A DNA stretch of 9,453 bases from an uncultured Bacteroidales bacterium (GCA_937892025.1 CALAVA010000369.1:1-9453); one strand, 5' to 3'; positions 1 to 6,867 are shown, counted from the stretch's first letter. Made by a program: numbers and translations. Notes: generated from the sequence alone by a model not told the origin.

Positions 1-331
1 CAATATAACCATTAGGGATATAAGCAACATGTGCCTTCCCGAAAAAAGGAACCAAATGATGTTCACACAAAGAATATACTTCTATATCTTTGACTATCAC
101 CATTTCCTTATAATCTTGTCTAAACATTGCAGAACGCAGTATTTCAGCAGGGTCTAAATGGTAGCCATGTGTAAAAAACTGCATAGCTTTTGCCACCCTT
201 TCTGGCGTTTTTAGCAATCCTTCTCTATTGACATCTTCACCGAGCAATTTCAATATTTCTAAATAATGAGTCTGTAGGGCTTTTGTTGTTTCCTCGTTAT
301 AGTTATCTAAACGTTGGTAACCTTCTTGCAT
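1..331 (-). CDS. folE: GTP cyclohydrolase I (FolE), 3' end cut by the window edge
   Basis: This enzyme converts GTP to 7,8-dihydroneopterin triphosphate, the first step of folate/pterin synthesis in the cytoplasm. It was read directly from the minus strand: ATG at 329-331, then 110 codons before the sequence ends. The visible part carries the N-terminal helical region with REGLLKTPERVAKAM (residues 37-50), a family hallmark, and then SLCEHHLVPFFGKAHVAYIP (87-106). This holds the Cys89 and His92 zinc ligands and the neighbouring His91; the third ligand cysteine should lie beyond the edge. Bacteroidetes FolE is about 190-200 residues, so a little over half is present. The start lies 14 bases after the stop of the MBL-fold gene, so the two are probably co-transcribed from the galE promoter. 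Nothing suggests a broken gene; the truncation is only the window boundary. Confidence 0.95.
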   Translation of the reverse strand, partial: MQEGYQRLDNYNEETTKALQTHYLEILKLLGEDVNREGLLKTPERVAKAMQFFTHGYHLDPAEILRSAMFRQDYKEMVIVKDIEVYSLCEHHLVPFFGKAHVAYIPNGYI

Positions 332-345
332 AAGTATTTGTTATT

Positions 346-987
346 TTAATCGTTCACAAAAGGATTATAATGTTTTTCATAAGCGATGTTTGATTCATCT
401 CCATGTCCGGGCAAGACAAGAGTTTCATCGGGAAGTGTATATAATTTTTGTTGTATAGAGTTTTTCAAAACCTCAAAGTTTCCTCCTTGCAAATCGGTTC
501 TTCCGACACTACAACGGAAAAGTACATCTCCCGTAAAAACCACATTGGCTTCCGCACAATAAACGGAAACGCTTCCTGGTGCATGTCCCGGAGTATAAAG
601 TATTTTCAATAGACAATTATCTACATCTATTTGTTGATTTTCTGATAAATAACCATTGGGTTCAGGAAAATTTTGTTTTTCAAAACCCATTATCATGGCA
701 TAATTATTAATAGTATGATATAAATCCCAACCTTCTCTATGTAATAGCAATTCAACTTGAGGATAAGTTTCCATTAACAAAGCGGCACCCATTATATGGT
801 CAGCATGAGCGTGCGTGATAATTACTTTTTGCAAATTTACCCCTAACTCATTGATTTTATTATTCATAATATTCCATTCTTGTCTATTTCCAAAGGCAGG
901 ATCTATCAATAAGGCTTGTTTGTTAGCGGTGGTTAGCAAATAGGTATTGACCATATAACTATTAAAGACAGAACGGTATATTTTCAT
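346..987 (-). CDS. MBL-fold metallo-hydrolase, glyoxalase II-like (YcbL-type)
   Basis: This is a single-domain metallo-beta-lactamase-fold hydrolase of 213 residues, near the usual 205-215 for the short glyoxalase II-like group. Visible dinuclear metal ligands are the THAHADH motif (His59, His61, Asp63, His64), His135 in PGHAPGS, Asp154 in FTGDVLF and His195 in LPGHGDE. The GRTDLQGG segment (about 162-169) is typical of YcbL-like proteins. It lacks the C-terminal domain of true glyoxalase II (GloB), so thioester hydrolysis is likely but the substrate is not fixed. I chose the ATG at 987 because its MKIYRSVFNSYMVNTYLL opening matches how the family begins and because it forms a 4-base ATGA overlap with the galE stop. 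An ATG at 993 would add Met-Gly and cannot be excluded. It lies between galE and folE and was probably transcribed with them. Confidence 0.9.
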   Translation of the reverse strand: MKIYRSVFNSYMVNTYLLTTANKQALLIDPAFGNRQEWNIMNNKINELGVNLQKVIITHAHADHIMGAALLMETYPQVELLLHREGWDLYHTINNYAMIMGFEKQNFPEPNGYLSENQQIDVDNCLLKILYTPGHAPGSVSVYCAEANVVFTGDVLFRCSVGRTDLQGGNFEVLKNSIQQKLYTLPDETLVLPGHGDESNIAYEKHYNPFVND

Positions 988-2015
988 TCCCATTTTTTAT
1001 TTTTTAAACTCAATTCCCATTTCCAAGCAGTATTGAGCATATCTTCCAATCCATACTCGGCTTTCCAACCCAATATTTGATTGGCTTTGGTTGTATCTGC
1101 CCATACTTTTTCCACGTCACCTTGACGTTTATCTACAATTTTATAAGGCAATTTTTTGTGAGTAACCTTTTCAAAAGTTGTTATAATCTCTAAAACGGAA
1201 ATAGGATTACCTGTCCCAATATTAAAGACATCAAAATTATCTGTCATTTTTCCACTTAACATATACTCTAATGCTTTCACATGTGCTTTTGCCAAATCTA
1301 CAACATGGATATAATCTCTTTGACAAGTTCCATCTGGTGTATGATAGGTTTTTCCAAAAACGTGCAAACATTCCCTAATTCCGATTGCTGTTTGCGTTAC
1401 ATAAGGTATTAAATTTTGAGGAACTCCTATTGGTAATTCTCCTATTTGAGCAGAGGGGTGTGCCCCTATTGGATTAAAATATCGCAAAGCAATAACTTGT
1501 ATGTCTTTATGGGTATGACAAACATCTTTTAGTATCTCCTCTATCACTTGTTTCGTATTCCCATAAGGCGATAGAGCAGGTTGAACGGGTGTTTGTTCTG
1601 TTACAGGCAATGTTTCAGCCTCACCATAGACCGTACATGAAGACGAAAAAACAAAAAATGGAATATTGTGCTTTGTCATTTCCGCCAACACATTTATTGT
1701 TGAAAAGAAATTGTTGCGATAATATTCCAAGGGCTTCTCTACAGATTCACCTACATATTTTTTTGCAGCAAAATGAATAACAGCATCAATATGATATTTT
1801 GCAAATAATTGTTCGCATTGTTTTTCATCGGACAAATCCACATTTTCAACAGCAAATTTCTTTCCTGTAATAGTTTGTACCGCTGTTAATACTTTTGGAT
1901 TGGAATTACTAAAATTATCTGCGACAACGACATCAAAACCATTACTTTGCAATTCTACAATGGTATGAGAACCGATATAGCCTGCTCCTCCTGTTACTAA
2001 AACAACTTTTTCCAT
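984..2015 (-). CDS. galE: UDP-glucose 4-epimerase
   Basis: This enzyme interconverts UDP-glucose and UDP-galactose using tightly bound NAD, supplying galactose for surface polysaccharides and allowing galactose use. It is a 343-residue short-chain dehydrogenase-type protein (E. coli GalE is 338). The NAD-binding TGGAGYIGSH lies at residues 8-17 (glycines 9, 12 and 15), and HFAAKKYVGESVEKP at 81-95. The catalytic SSSCTVYG (124-131) is followed by Tyr151-x-x-x-Lys155 in SPYGNTK. ALRYFNPIGAHP is at 176-187, and the C-terminal substrate region includes DGTCQRDYIHVVDLA (228-242) and FNIGTGNPISVLE. All key residues are present. The start is unambiguous because the Rossmann strand begins four residues in. 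A TACCTTTG promoter ends 8 bases before the ATG, implying an almost leaderless mRNA. Its stop overlaps the preferred start of the MBL gene. Confidence 0.97.
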   Translation of the reverse strand: MEKVVLVTGGAGYIGSHTIVELQSNGFDVVVADNFSNSNPKVLTAVQTITGKKFAVENVDLSDEKQCEQLFAKYHIDAVIHFAAKKYVGESVEKPLEYYRNNFFSTINVLAEMTKHNIPFFVFSSSCTVYGEAETLPVTEQTPVQPALSPYGNTKQVIEEILKDVCHTHKDIQVIALRYFNPIGAHPSAQIGELPIGVPQNLIPYVTQTAIGIRECLHVFGKTYHTPDGTCQRDYIHVVDLAKAHVKALEYMLSGKMTDNFDVFNIGTGNPISVLEIITTFEKVTHKKLPYKIVDKRQGDVEKVWADTTKANQILGWKAEYGLEDMLNTAWKWELSLKNKKWE

Positions 2016-2023
2016 TTTTTTTG

Positions 2024-2031
2024 CAAAGGTA
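2024..2031 (-). promoter_or_regulatory. Bacteroidetes-type -7 promoter box for galE
   Basis: The minus strand reads TACCTTTG, a perfect fit to the TAnnTTTG -7 consensus recognised by the primary sigma factor of Bacteroidetes. No good TTG -33 box is seen at the usual spacing of about 19-20 bases; the upstream stretch is A-rich. The box ends 8 bases before the galE ATG. Transcription would therefore start within a few bases of the codon. Confidence 0.6.
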
Positions 2032-2106
2032 ACATTTTTTCTGCTATCTTTTTTTCATAGACAACACTTTCTGCACATTTTATACAAACAGATATTGCAA
2101 ATATTT

Positions 2107-3033
2107 TCAATGCAACAAAGTGTCTATCGGGAAAATAAGGGTGTCGTAGCGTGCGTGATACCCTGACCAAATACCCGTCACGTTCTCTCCTATTATATTG
2201 GTAGGATAAGTTCCCGACACCATAAATGGATTCATACCTAAAAAAATATCCACTTGTAAAGGGAACCAATATTTCAGCGTTGCCGTATCTGTGAGTGTAG
2301 AACGTAAAACAATAGTATCCCCTGCCTTAAAATAAGAACGACTATAATCTTCTCTAACTGAATCGGTCATATCAGAAAAGTTAAAATTACTTAACGGAGC
2401 ACGAGATAGTTCATAGGTTATAGGTTTACCATTGAATGTCAAATCGTCAAATGTACCTAAACGTACGGGACTATAAGTTATATCCAAATTTTTAATTTTA
2501 CAAAAGAAGCGATAACAATCGTAGGTTTCTGGTCTATCTTGAAACATCATTCGTATTGGACATGTTGTATCATACAAACCATTATTGATAGGAAAAAATA
2601 TGGAATCTATTAATATTTCTTGTTGTGGAATACGCGTTTTTGCGGTAAAAACTCGCCCATCTTTATCTTCAACATAAAGGGTATATTCTTTACCAGCCTC
2701 ACCTTTTAATGTTTGTCCAACATAAGCCGCACCTAATACACCATAGATATGCTCAAAGGAAACTCCCAAGGTTAGTTGTTCGGTATTTCCGACTTCGTCT
2801 GTAACATACACTTTTGCATCTCTATCTACCGCAGATAAAATTTCTTCTATACCAATAGTTGAATAATATGATATAGAATTAGACACTATAACAATGGGAT
2901 TTTTGTCATTTTCTATCCACCCTTCTATAATTTTTGTATTTTCTTTGCCTGGAAGTTTCATACTTATAGGTGTTTCACATGCCCACAAAAGACAAGAAAA
3001 TAATATCAGCATATACCCAAACCATTGTTTCAT
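2107..3033 (-). CDS. DUF4249 family lipoprotein, partner of the upstream TonB-dependent receptor
   Basis: This 308-residue protein begins with a lipoprotein signal: positive start, hydrophobic YMLILFSCLL and lipobox LLWAC with lipidation at Cys19. The Trp at -2 is unusual, and Cys14 in LFSC is a second candidate. The mature part matches the DUF4249 pattern as I know it. EGWIENDKNPIVIVS near 38-52 is followed by a beta-rich Ig-like segment with AKVYVTDEVGN and LKGEAGKEYTLYVEDKDGR. Then come the TRIPQQEILIDSIFF link and a C-terminal half ending in SGYHARYDTLIFP. The family's function is unknown. Its members are outer-membrane or periplasmic lipoproteins encoded beside TonB-dependent receptors of Bacteroidetes, as here. 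The start overlaps the observed receptor stop by 4 bases, or lies 3 bases after the stop of the restored frame, so the two are surely co-transcribed and perhaps act as one uptake complex. Confidence 0.85.
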   Translation of the reverse strand: MKQWFGYMLILFSCLLWACETPISMKLPGKENTKIIEGWIENDKNPIVIVSNSISYYSTIGIEEILSAVDRDAKVYVTDEVGNTEQLTLGVSFEHIYGVLGAAYVGQTLKGEAGKEYTLYVEDKDGRVFTAKTRIPQQEILIDSIFFPINNGLYDTTCPIRMMFQDRPETYDCYRFFCKIKNLDITYSPVRLGTFDDLTFNGKPITYELSRAPLSNFNFSDMTDSVREDYSRSYFKAGDTIVLRSTLTDTATLKYWFPLQVDIFLGMNPFMVSGTYPTNIIGENVTGIWSGYHARYDTLIFPIDTLLH

Positions 3034-5441
3034 AGGTTAATTAAATTTAAAATTATAAGAAATTGAAGGCAAAATAGGGAATAAAGACATCTGATAAGCC
3101 TGATTCTGAATTTGCATCTTGCTTTGTTCCATTTGTGTTCTAATAGAAACGGATTTTTTCGATTATAAACATTATAAACCGAGAAATTCAAAGCATGTTC
3201 AAAACGCTCTGTTCTTCTAATTATCCAATTGACAGACAAATCCATACGATGATATGGCGGTACTCGATAAGCATTTTTTTCGCTATATTGCACCACCATA
3301 TTATAACCCATAAAATAAAAACCAATAGGCACCGTCATTGTACTTCCTGTTGCATAAACCCAAACTACAGAGGCGGTCAAATTAGGCAAAATATCATAAG
3401 ATAAAGTAATAGAAATATCATGTCGCCTATCATTTTTGGCAAAAAACTCTTTTCCACCATTCAATTCAGGAAAAGTATATTTTGTCCACGATAAGGTATA
3501 ACCTATCCAACCTGTCAATTTCCCTATCGTCTTATTTATCAAAAATTCAACACCATAACTATATCCATCACCTTGCGTAAACTGCATATCCAAACTATTA
3601 GATGCTTGTGTTAATGGAGAATAACCTTCCCGATATTCTGTAACATTCTTCATCGTTTTATAATAGGCTTCTATGGACAATTCTAACATATTGTTCTTAA
3701 AATTCTTATACACACCCATAGCATATTGATTGCCTATCATCGGTTTCACATCTATAGAACTTGGCATCCAAACATCGGTAGGCAATGAAATAGAAGATAA
3801 GGCCACTTGATGTAAATATTGGTAATTATGCACATAAGAAGCCTTTATAGACAAAGATTTATCTATAAGAAAACGCAAAGAAAGCCTTGGCTCCAAACCC
3901 CAATAATCTTTGACTTTTTCCCCTGAACGATAAATGACAGAATCTTGAACTCGCCCAAATTCATCAGCAGTATATTGCACATATTTTCCAACATGAGAGA
4001 AATAAGAAGCTCTCAATCCTACATTGAGTCGAATAAAATCTCCAAAATCCACCTCTTCATTTACATAAGCAGCCACTTCATGAGCATAATAATGTGGTGG
4101 AATCGGTATTTCCAACTCTGAACCCGCATCGGCAGCGTATGAATTAGGTATAAAATGATGAAAAATGTAGGCTCCACCAAACTTTAACGTATTGTTAGCC
4201 TTGACCATGTAAGTCAAATCCGATTTTAAACTATAGTCCCGTATGCCAGATTTGATAGTCAAAGCATACAAATCAACAGACATATCCGTAGCAAAATCAT
4301 AGTTGCTAAACAAAGCCGAAGTGTTCAAAAACAATTTATTTGAAATATTATAGTTCCACCTTAATGATGCAGAAGCATTTCGCCACGTAAAACGAGCATT
4401 CATAGCCGATTCCTTACTTTTAAAACCATAAGTATCCATTCCATAATAACCACTAAGAAAAATCCTATGTTTATCATTGATAATCCAATTGGTTTTGGCA
4501 TTGATGTCATAGAAATAAAATTTGAGACCTTTCAAGGGGGAATCTTTTTTCAAAAAAGGTTGAATCAAAGCATCTATATAAGTACGGCGTGCAGTGATGA
4601 GAAATGAAGCCTTGTCCTTTACAATAGGTCCTTGTGCTGTTAATCGGGCAAAAATAAGACCGACACCACCTTCTACCTGATATTTTTTCATATTTCCCTC
4701 TTTCATGTTCACGTTCAATACCGAGGCCAAACGCCCTCCATAATTAGCGGACATGCCAGATTTTATCATTTCGGCAGACCGAATAGCATCTGTATTGAAT
4801 ATAGAGAAAAAACCGAATAAATGGCCTGTATTATAGATAATTGCCTCATCTAACAATACCAAATTTTGGTCTAAACCACCCCCTCGTACATGATAGCCTG
4901 AAGAACCTTCTCCCGAACTTTGAACTCCCGGCATTAACTGAATCGTTTTTATCACATCAACTTCACCAAAAAAAGAAGGCATTTTTTTTAAGGACTCAAC
5001 ATTGACAACCTGCGTTCCCATTGCTGCTGTCTTGACATTATCATCAGAACGAGTGGCACTGACAACAACAGAATTTTTAGAATAAATAGTAGGTTGCAAG
5101 TCTATATCCTTTTTTATATTTTTATTCAAAACTATTGTATCTTGAAAGGAATGATAACCTACCGCTTGTATCTTGAACAAATAGACTCCACCGACAACCG
5201 TTATGGAATAATAACCGTATGTATTTGTAGCTGTTCCTTTGTTTATATCCACAAAATACACATTCACTCCCGATAATACCTCTCCACTTTCAGAGTCTTT
5301 TACATAACCACTTATTGTATATTTGTTTTGAGCGTATGCCAATGTCGTAAACAACAACAATACTATCAATACATATCTATTTTTCACGTTTATTCTTTTA
5401 GTTAAAGTATAACGACAATAATTATTATTTAGTATTTTCAT
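3030..5441 (-). CDS. TonB-dependent outer-membrane receptor with N-terminal carboxypeptidase-like domain; 3' end frameshifted
   Basis: This is an outer-membrane gated barrel importing an unidentified ligand with TonB energy. Numbering is from the ATG at 5441. The signal peptide is 1-37 (hydrophobic YVLIVLLLFTTLAYA, cut before Gln38). A carboxypeptidase-regulatory-like domain (PF13715 type) spans about 41-116 with YTISGYVKDSESGEVLSGVNV. A TonB-box-like SVVVSATR is near 124-131. The plug spans about 136-246 with LMPGVQSSGEGSSGYHVRGG and LLDEAIIYN. A long beta-barrel follows. The frame reads well to YNVYNRKNPF, then ends in a basic, cysteine-containing, hydrophobic tail unlike any barrel strand; see the separate entry for the displaced end. 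Starts are uncertain: ATG at 5468 lengthens the N-region, and GTG at 5387 would give a compact signal peptide. No SusD-type gene is adjacent, so this is a receptor/DUF4249 pair, not a SusCD locus. Confidence 0.88.
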   Translation of the reverse strand: MKILNNNYCRYTLTKRINVKNRYVLIVLLLFTTLAYAQNKYTISGYVKDSESGEVLSGVNVYFVDINKGTATNTYGYYSITVVGGVYLFKIQAVGYHSFQDTIVLNKNIKKDIDLQPTIYSKNSVVVSATRSDDNVKTAAMGTQVVNVESLKKMPSFFGEVDVIKTIQLMPGVQSSGEGSSGYHVRGGGLDQNLVLLDEAIIYNTGHLFGFFSIFNTDAIRSAEMIKSGMSANYGGRLASVLNVNMKEGNMKKYQVEGGVGLIFARLTAQGPIVKDKASFLITARRTYIDALIQPFLKKDSPLKGLKFYFYDINAKTNWIINDKHRIFLSGYYGMDTYGFKSKESAMNARFTWRNASASLRWNYNISNKLFLNTSALFSNYDFATDMSVDLYALTIKSGIRDYSLKSDLTYMVKANNTLKFGGAYIFHHFIPNSYAADAGSELEIPIPPHYYAHEVAAYVNEEVDFGDFIRLNVGLRASYFSHVGKYVQYTADEFGRVQDSVIYRSGEKVKDYWGLEPRLSLRFLIDKSLSIKASYVHNYQYLHQVALSSISLPTDVWMPSSIDVKPMIGNQYAMGVYKNFKNNMLELSIEAYYKTMKNVTEYREGYSPLTQASNSLDMQFTQGDGYSYGVEFLINKTIGKLTGWIGYTLSWTKYTFPELNGGKEFFAKNDRRHDISITLSYDILPNLTASVVWVYATGSTMTVPIGFYFMGYNMVVQYSEKNAYRVPPYHRMDLSVNWIIRRTERFEHALNFSVYNVYNRKNPFLLEHKWNKARCKFRIRLIRCLYSLFCLQFLIILNLINL
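3037..3147 (-). other. Displaced C-terminal beta-strands of the receptor, in the -1 frame
   Basis: In the frame that re-reads the base at 3147, 36 codons follow directly from the conserved NPF of the receptor. They give SIRTQMEQSK, then QAYQMSLFPILP, and finally SISYNFKFN before a TAA at 3037-3039. This amphipathic end, finishing in aromatic/hydrophobic residues, is what outer-membrane barrels need for recognition by the BAM machinery. Its stop lies 3 bases before the DUF4249 ATG, a normal operon spacing. The simplest reading is loss of one T in the run at 3147-3149, either as a real mutation or as a sequencing/assembly error. Adding one base gives NPF-SIRTQ and a normal receptor. Confidence 0.85.
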
Positions 5442-5483
5442 TCTTTTGTTTATGATAAAGGCTCCCATTTTACAAAAAAACGC

Positions 5484-5491
5484 TATCTTTG
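5484..5491 (+). promoter_or_regulatory. Bacteroidetes-type -7 promoter box for maf
   Basis: TATCTTTG matches the TAnnTTTG consensus exactly. It ends 19 bases before the maf ATG at 5511, giving an A/T-rich leader of roughly a dozen bases. No clear TTG -33 element is present at the expected distance. It lies in the divergent gap between the receptor gene and maf. Confidence 0.55.
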
Positions 5492-5510
5492 TAAAAAAAA
5501 CATATTATCT

Positions 5511-6098
5511 ATGCTACCACACATACTCAAAGATAAAAAAATCGTTTTAGCCTCCCAATCTCCAAGACGGAAAGAGTTATTGCATTCTTTAGGCATTGAT
5601 TTTGAAGTATGTTGTTCCGACCAATCAGAGAATTATTCTCCAAAGATGAGCAATGCTGAAATTGCTTCATATTTAGCAATACAAAAATGTAAAACTGTTG
5701 CTAAACAATATCCTACAGATACGATTGTAATTGGTGGGGATACTATCGTTTGTTTGGAGGGCGAAATATTGGGGAAACCATCTTCAATAGAAGAAGCAAA
5801 ACAAATGTTAAACAAACTATCAGGAAAAACACATGAGGTGATTAGTGGAATTGCCATTTCTTACAAAAACAAGATTCATAATGATTTTGATGTAGCAAAA
5901 GTGCATTTTTTGCCACTAACAGAGGCTGATATAGATTTTTATATTGCTAAATTCCAGCCATTTGACAAAGCGGGAGCATACGGCATACAAGAATGGATAG
6001 GGCTAAAAAAAATAGACCGTATAGAAGGGTCTTTTTATACAATAATGGGGTTACCTACGGCTCTTTTGGCCACGATGTTAGAAAACATTATCAAATAA
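5511..6098 (+). CDS. maf: Maf-family nucleoside triphosphate pyrophosphatase (dTTP/UTP-type)
   Basis: Maf proteins hydrolyse nucleoside triphosphates, including modified ones, to monophosphates and pyrophosphate, cleaning the nucleotide pool; they have also been linked to septum control. This one has 195 residues, the normal length. The signature ASQSPRRKELL lies at 14-24. TIVIGGDTIV (71-80) contains Asp77, the likely catalytic/metal residue. LGKPSSIEEAKQMLNKLSGK is at 87-106, followed by HEVISGIAI, then DKAGAYGIQEWIG (152-164) and IEGSFYTIMGLP (171-182). The AGAYGIQ form indicates the YhdE-like subgroup, which prefers dTTP and UTP, and not the YceF-like subgroup; this is family inference. 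It is monocistronic here, divergent from the receptor gene and convergent with the ribosomal operon. The start fits the promoter position. Confidence 0.94.
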   Translation: MLPHILKDKKIVLASQSPRRKELLHSLGIDFEVCCSDQSENYSPKMSNAEIASYLAIQKCKTVAKQYPTDTIVIGGDTIVCLEGEILGKPSSIEEAKQMLNKLSGKTHEVISGIAISYKNKIHNDFDVAKVHFLPLTEADIDFYIAKFQPFDKAGAYGIQEWIGLKKIDRIEGSFYTIMGLPTALLATMLENIIK

Positions 6099-6275
6099 GT
6101 TTACAAAAAAGTATCGTGTACTCCACTCTTTAGCCCATTTTGTTCCAAGTTAAGGTAACCATTCCTTGTATATAATCCACAAAATGAAATGCCAAACTTT
6201 TTTTGCTAATTTAATGGCGATTTAAAGTGGCGAGGATAGATATCAATTTCAATTCATTACTTTCGTTTTTTGAAT
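6099..6275. other. Convergent intergenic gap with no identified content
   Basis: This stretch lies between the maf stop and the ribosomal-operon terminator. Neither strand has a start-codon-led frame of useful length; the longest open minus-strand run is about 34 codons between stops, without an ATG. I see no tRNA-like fold, strong hairpin or tandem repeat. It is somewhat less A/T-monotonous than the other gaps. Confidence 0.5.
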
Positions 6276-6304
6276 AAAAAAAGAGGTGTCTTCCACACCT
6301 CTTT
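6276..6304 (-). terminator. Intrinsic terminator of the ribosomal protein / rpoA operon
   Basis: On the minus strand, AAAGAGGTGT (6304-6295) pairs perfectly with ACACCTCTTT (6289-6280) around a GGAAG loop. The T-run continues through 6276, giving seven consecutive T. It begins 27 bases after the rplQ stop. On the plus strand the hairpin is followed by GCC and not a T-run, so it should act mainly on the minus-strand operon, with perhaps weak effect on maf transcripts. Confidence 0.9.
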
Positions 6305-6331
6305 GCCAACTTTATTAAAGAATTCAATAGT

Positions 6332-6862
6332 TTACTCTTCAGATGGAGTTTGTGGTATTTCTTCTGTATTTTCAACAACTTCTTCAACTATAGTTGTTTC
6401 TTCTACAGGCACCTCTCCTTGTTTTTCTTCAACTTTCTTTTTGGCACCACCCCTACGTGTTGATTTGGTTTTCTTTTTACCACCTTTATTTTGACTATAA
6501 TTTTCGTTATAATCCACCAATTCAATCATACACATTTCTGCGGCATCACCAATTCTATAACCCGTTTTCAGAATTCTAGTGTATCCTCCTGGACGATTGG
6601 CCACTTTTTGAGAAATTTCTCTGAATAATTCTGTTACTGCTTCTTTATTTTGCAAATAACTAAAAACAACCCTACGAGAATTTGTAGAGTCTTCTTTTGA
6701 TTTTGTAATCAAAGGTTCTACATATTTACGAAGTGCTTTAGCTTTTGCAACAGTTGTATTTATTCTTTTGTGAAGAATAAGTGAAGAGGCCATATTAGAC
6801 ATCATAGCCTTACGATGTGCACTTGTTCTACCTAAATGATTTATTTTCTTTCCGTGTCTCAT
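6332..6862 (-). CDS. rplQ: 50S ribosomal protein L17 (bL17) with charged C-terminal extension
   Basis: This large-subunit protein lies near the exit tunnel. The conserved domain fills residues 1 to about 118: MRHGKKINHLGRTSAHRKAM at the start, the LITKSKEDSTNSRRVVFSYL region, RPGGYTRILKTGYRIGDAAEM (91-110) and IELVDYN. E. coli L17 is 127 residues, and this protein has 176. The extra tail has a lysine/glycine-rich part (127-144) followed by a strongly acidic part (146-176, ending PSEE). Charged C-terminal extensions of this kind are common in Bacteroidetes bL17; their role is not known to me. It is the last gene of the operon, 7 bases after rpoA and before the terminator at 6276-6304. An AGGA lies 5 bases before its ATG, inside the end of rpoA. 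Confidence 0.97.
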   Translation of the reverse strand: MRHGKKINHLGRTSAHRKAMMSNMASSLILHKRINTTVAKAKALRKYVEPLITKSKEDSTNSRRVVFSYLQNKEAVTELFREISQKVANRPGGYTRILKTGYRIGDAAEMCMIELVDYNENYSQNKGGKKKTKSTRRGGAKKKVEEKQGEVPVEETTIVEEVVENTEEIPQTPSEE

Positions 6863-6867
6863 AATAT

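Noticed and set aside
1589..1780. Plus-strand open frame of 63 codons inside galE
   Set aside because: Lies wholly antisense to a well-supported galE, with no recognisable domain; a shadow frame.
2094..2115. Short inverted repeat (TTGCA / TGCAA) at the DUF4249 stop
   Set aside because: Only a 5-base A/T-rich stem with a loop of 11 and no T-run after it; not a credible terminator.
1997..2269. Minus-strand open frame of 90 codons across the DUF4249 end and galE start
   Set aside because: It overlaps the DUF4249 3' end out of frame and runs through the galE promoter. Its sequence is Arg/Tyr-rich without family resemblance.
3195..3404. Plus-strand open frame antisense to the receptor 3' end
   Set aside because: Receptor barrel coding on the other strand is clear; the antisense peptide is His/Ile-rich with no domain.
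3030..5441. Reading the receptor as a SusC with a SusCD polysaccharide locus
   Set aside because: The neighbouring lipoprotein is DUF4249-like and not SusD-like, and no carbohydrate-active enzymes are present.
5497..5504. TATGTTTT on the minus strand as a promoter for the receptor
   Set aside because: One mismatch to TAnnTTTG in very A/T-rich DNA, and the nearest TTTG upstream is 23 bases away, too far for a -33 box. Not enough to call.
6258..6265. TACTTTCG on the plus strand as a promoter
   Set aside because: One mismatch to the consensus and no plus-strand gene follows; it only faces the ribosomal terminator.
6270..6579. Two overlapping plus-strand frames opposite rplQ
   Set aside because: Their Ser/Thr/Phe-rich composition is what results from antisense reading of the Glu/Lys-rich bL17 tail.
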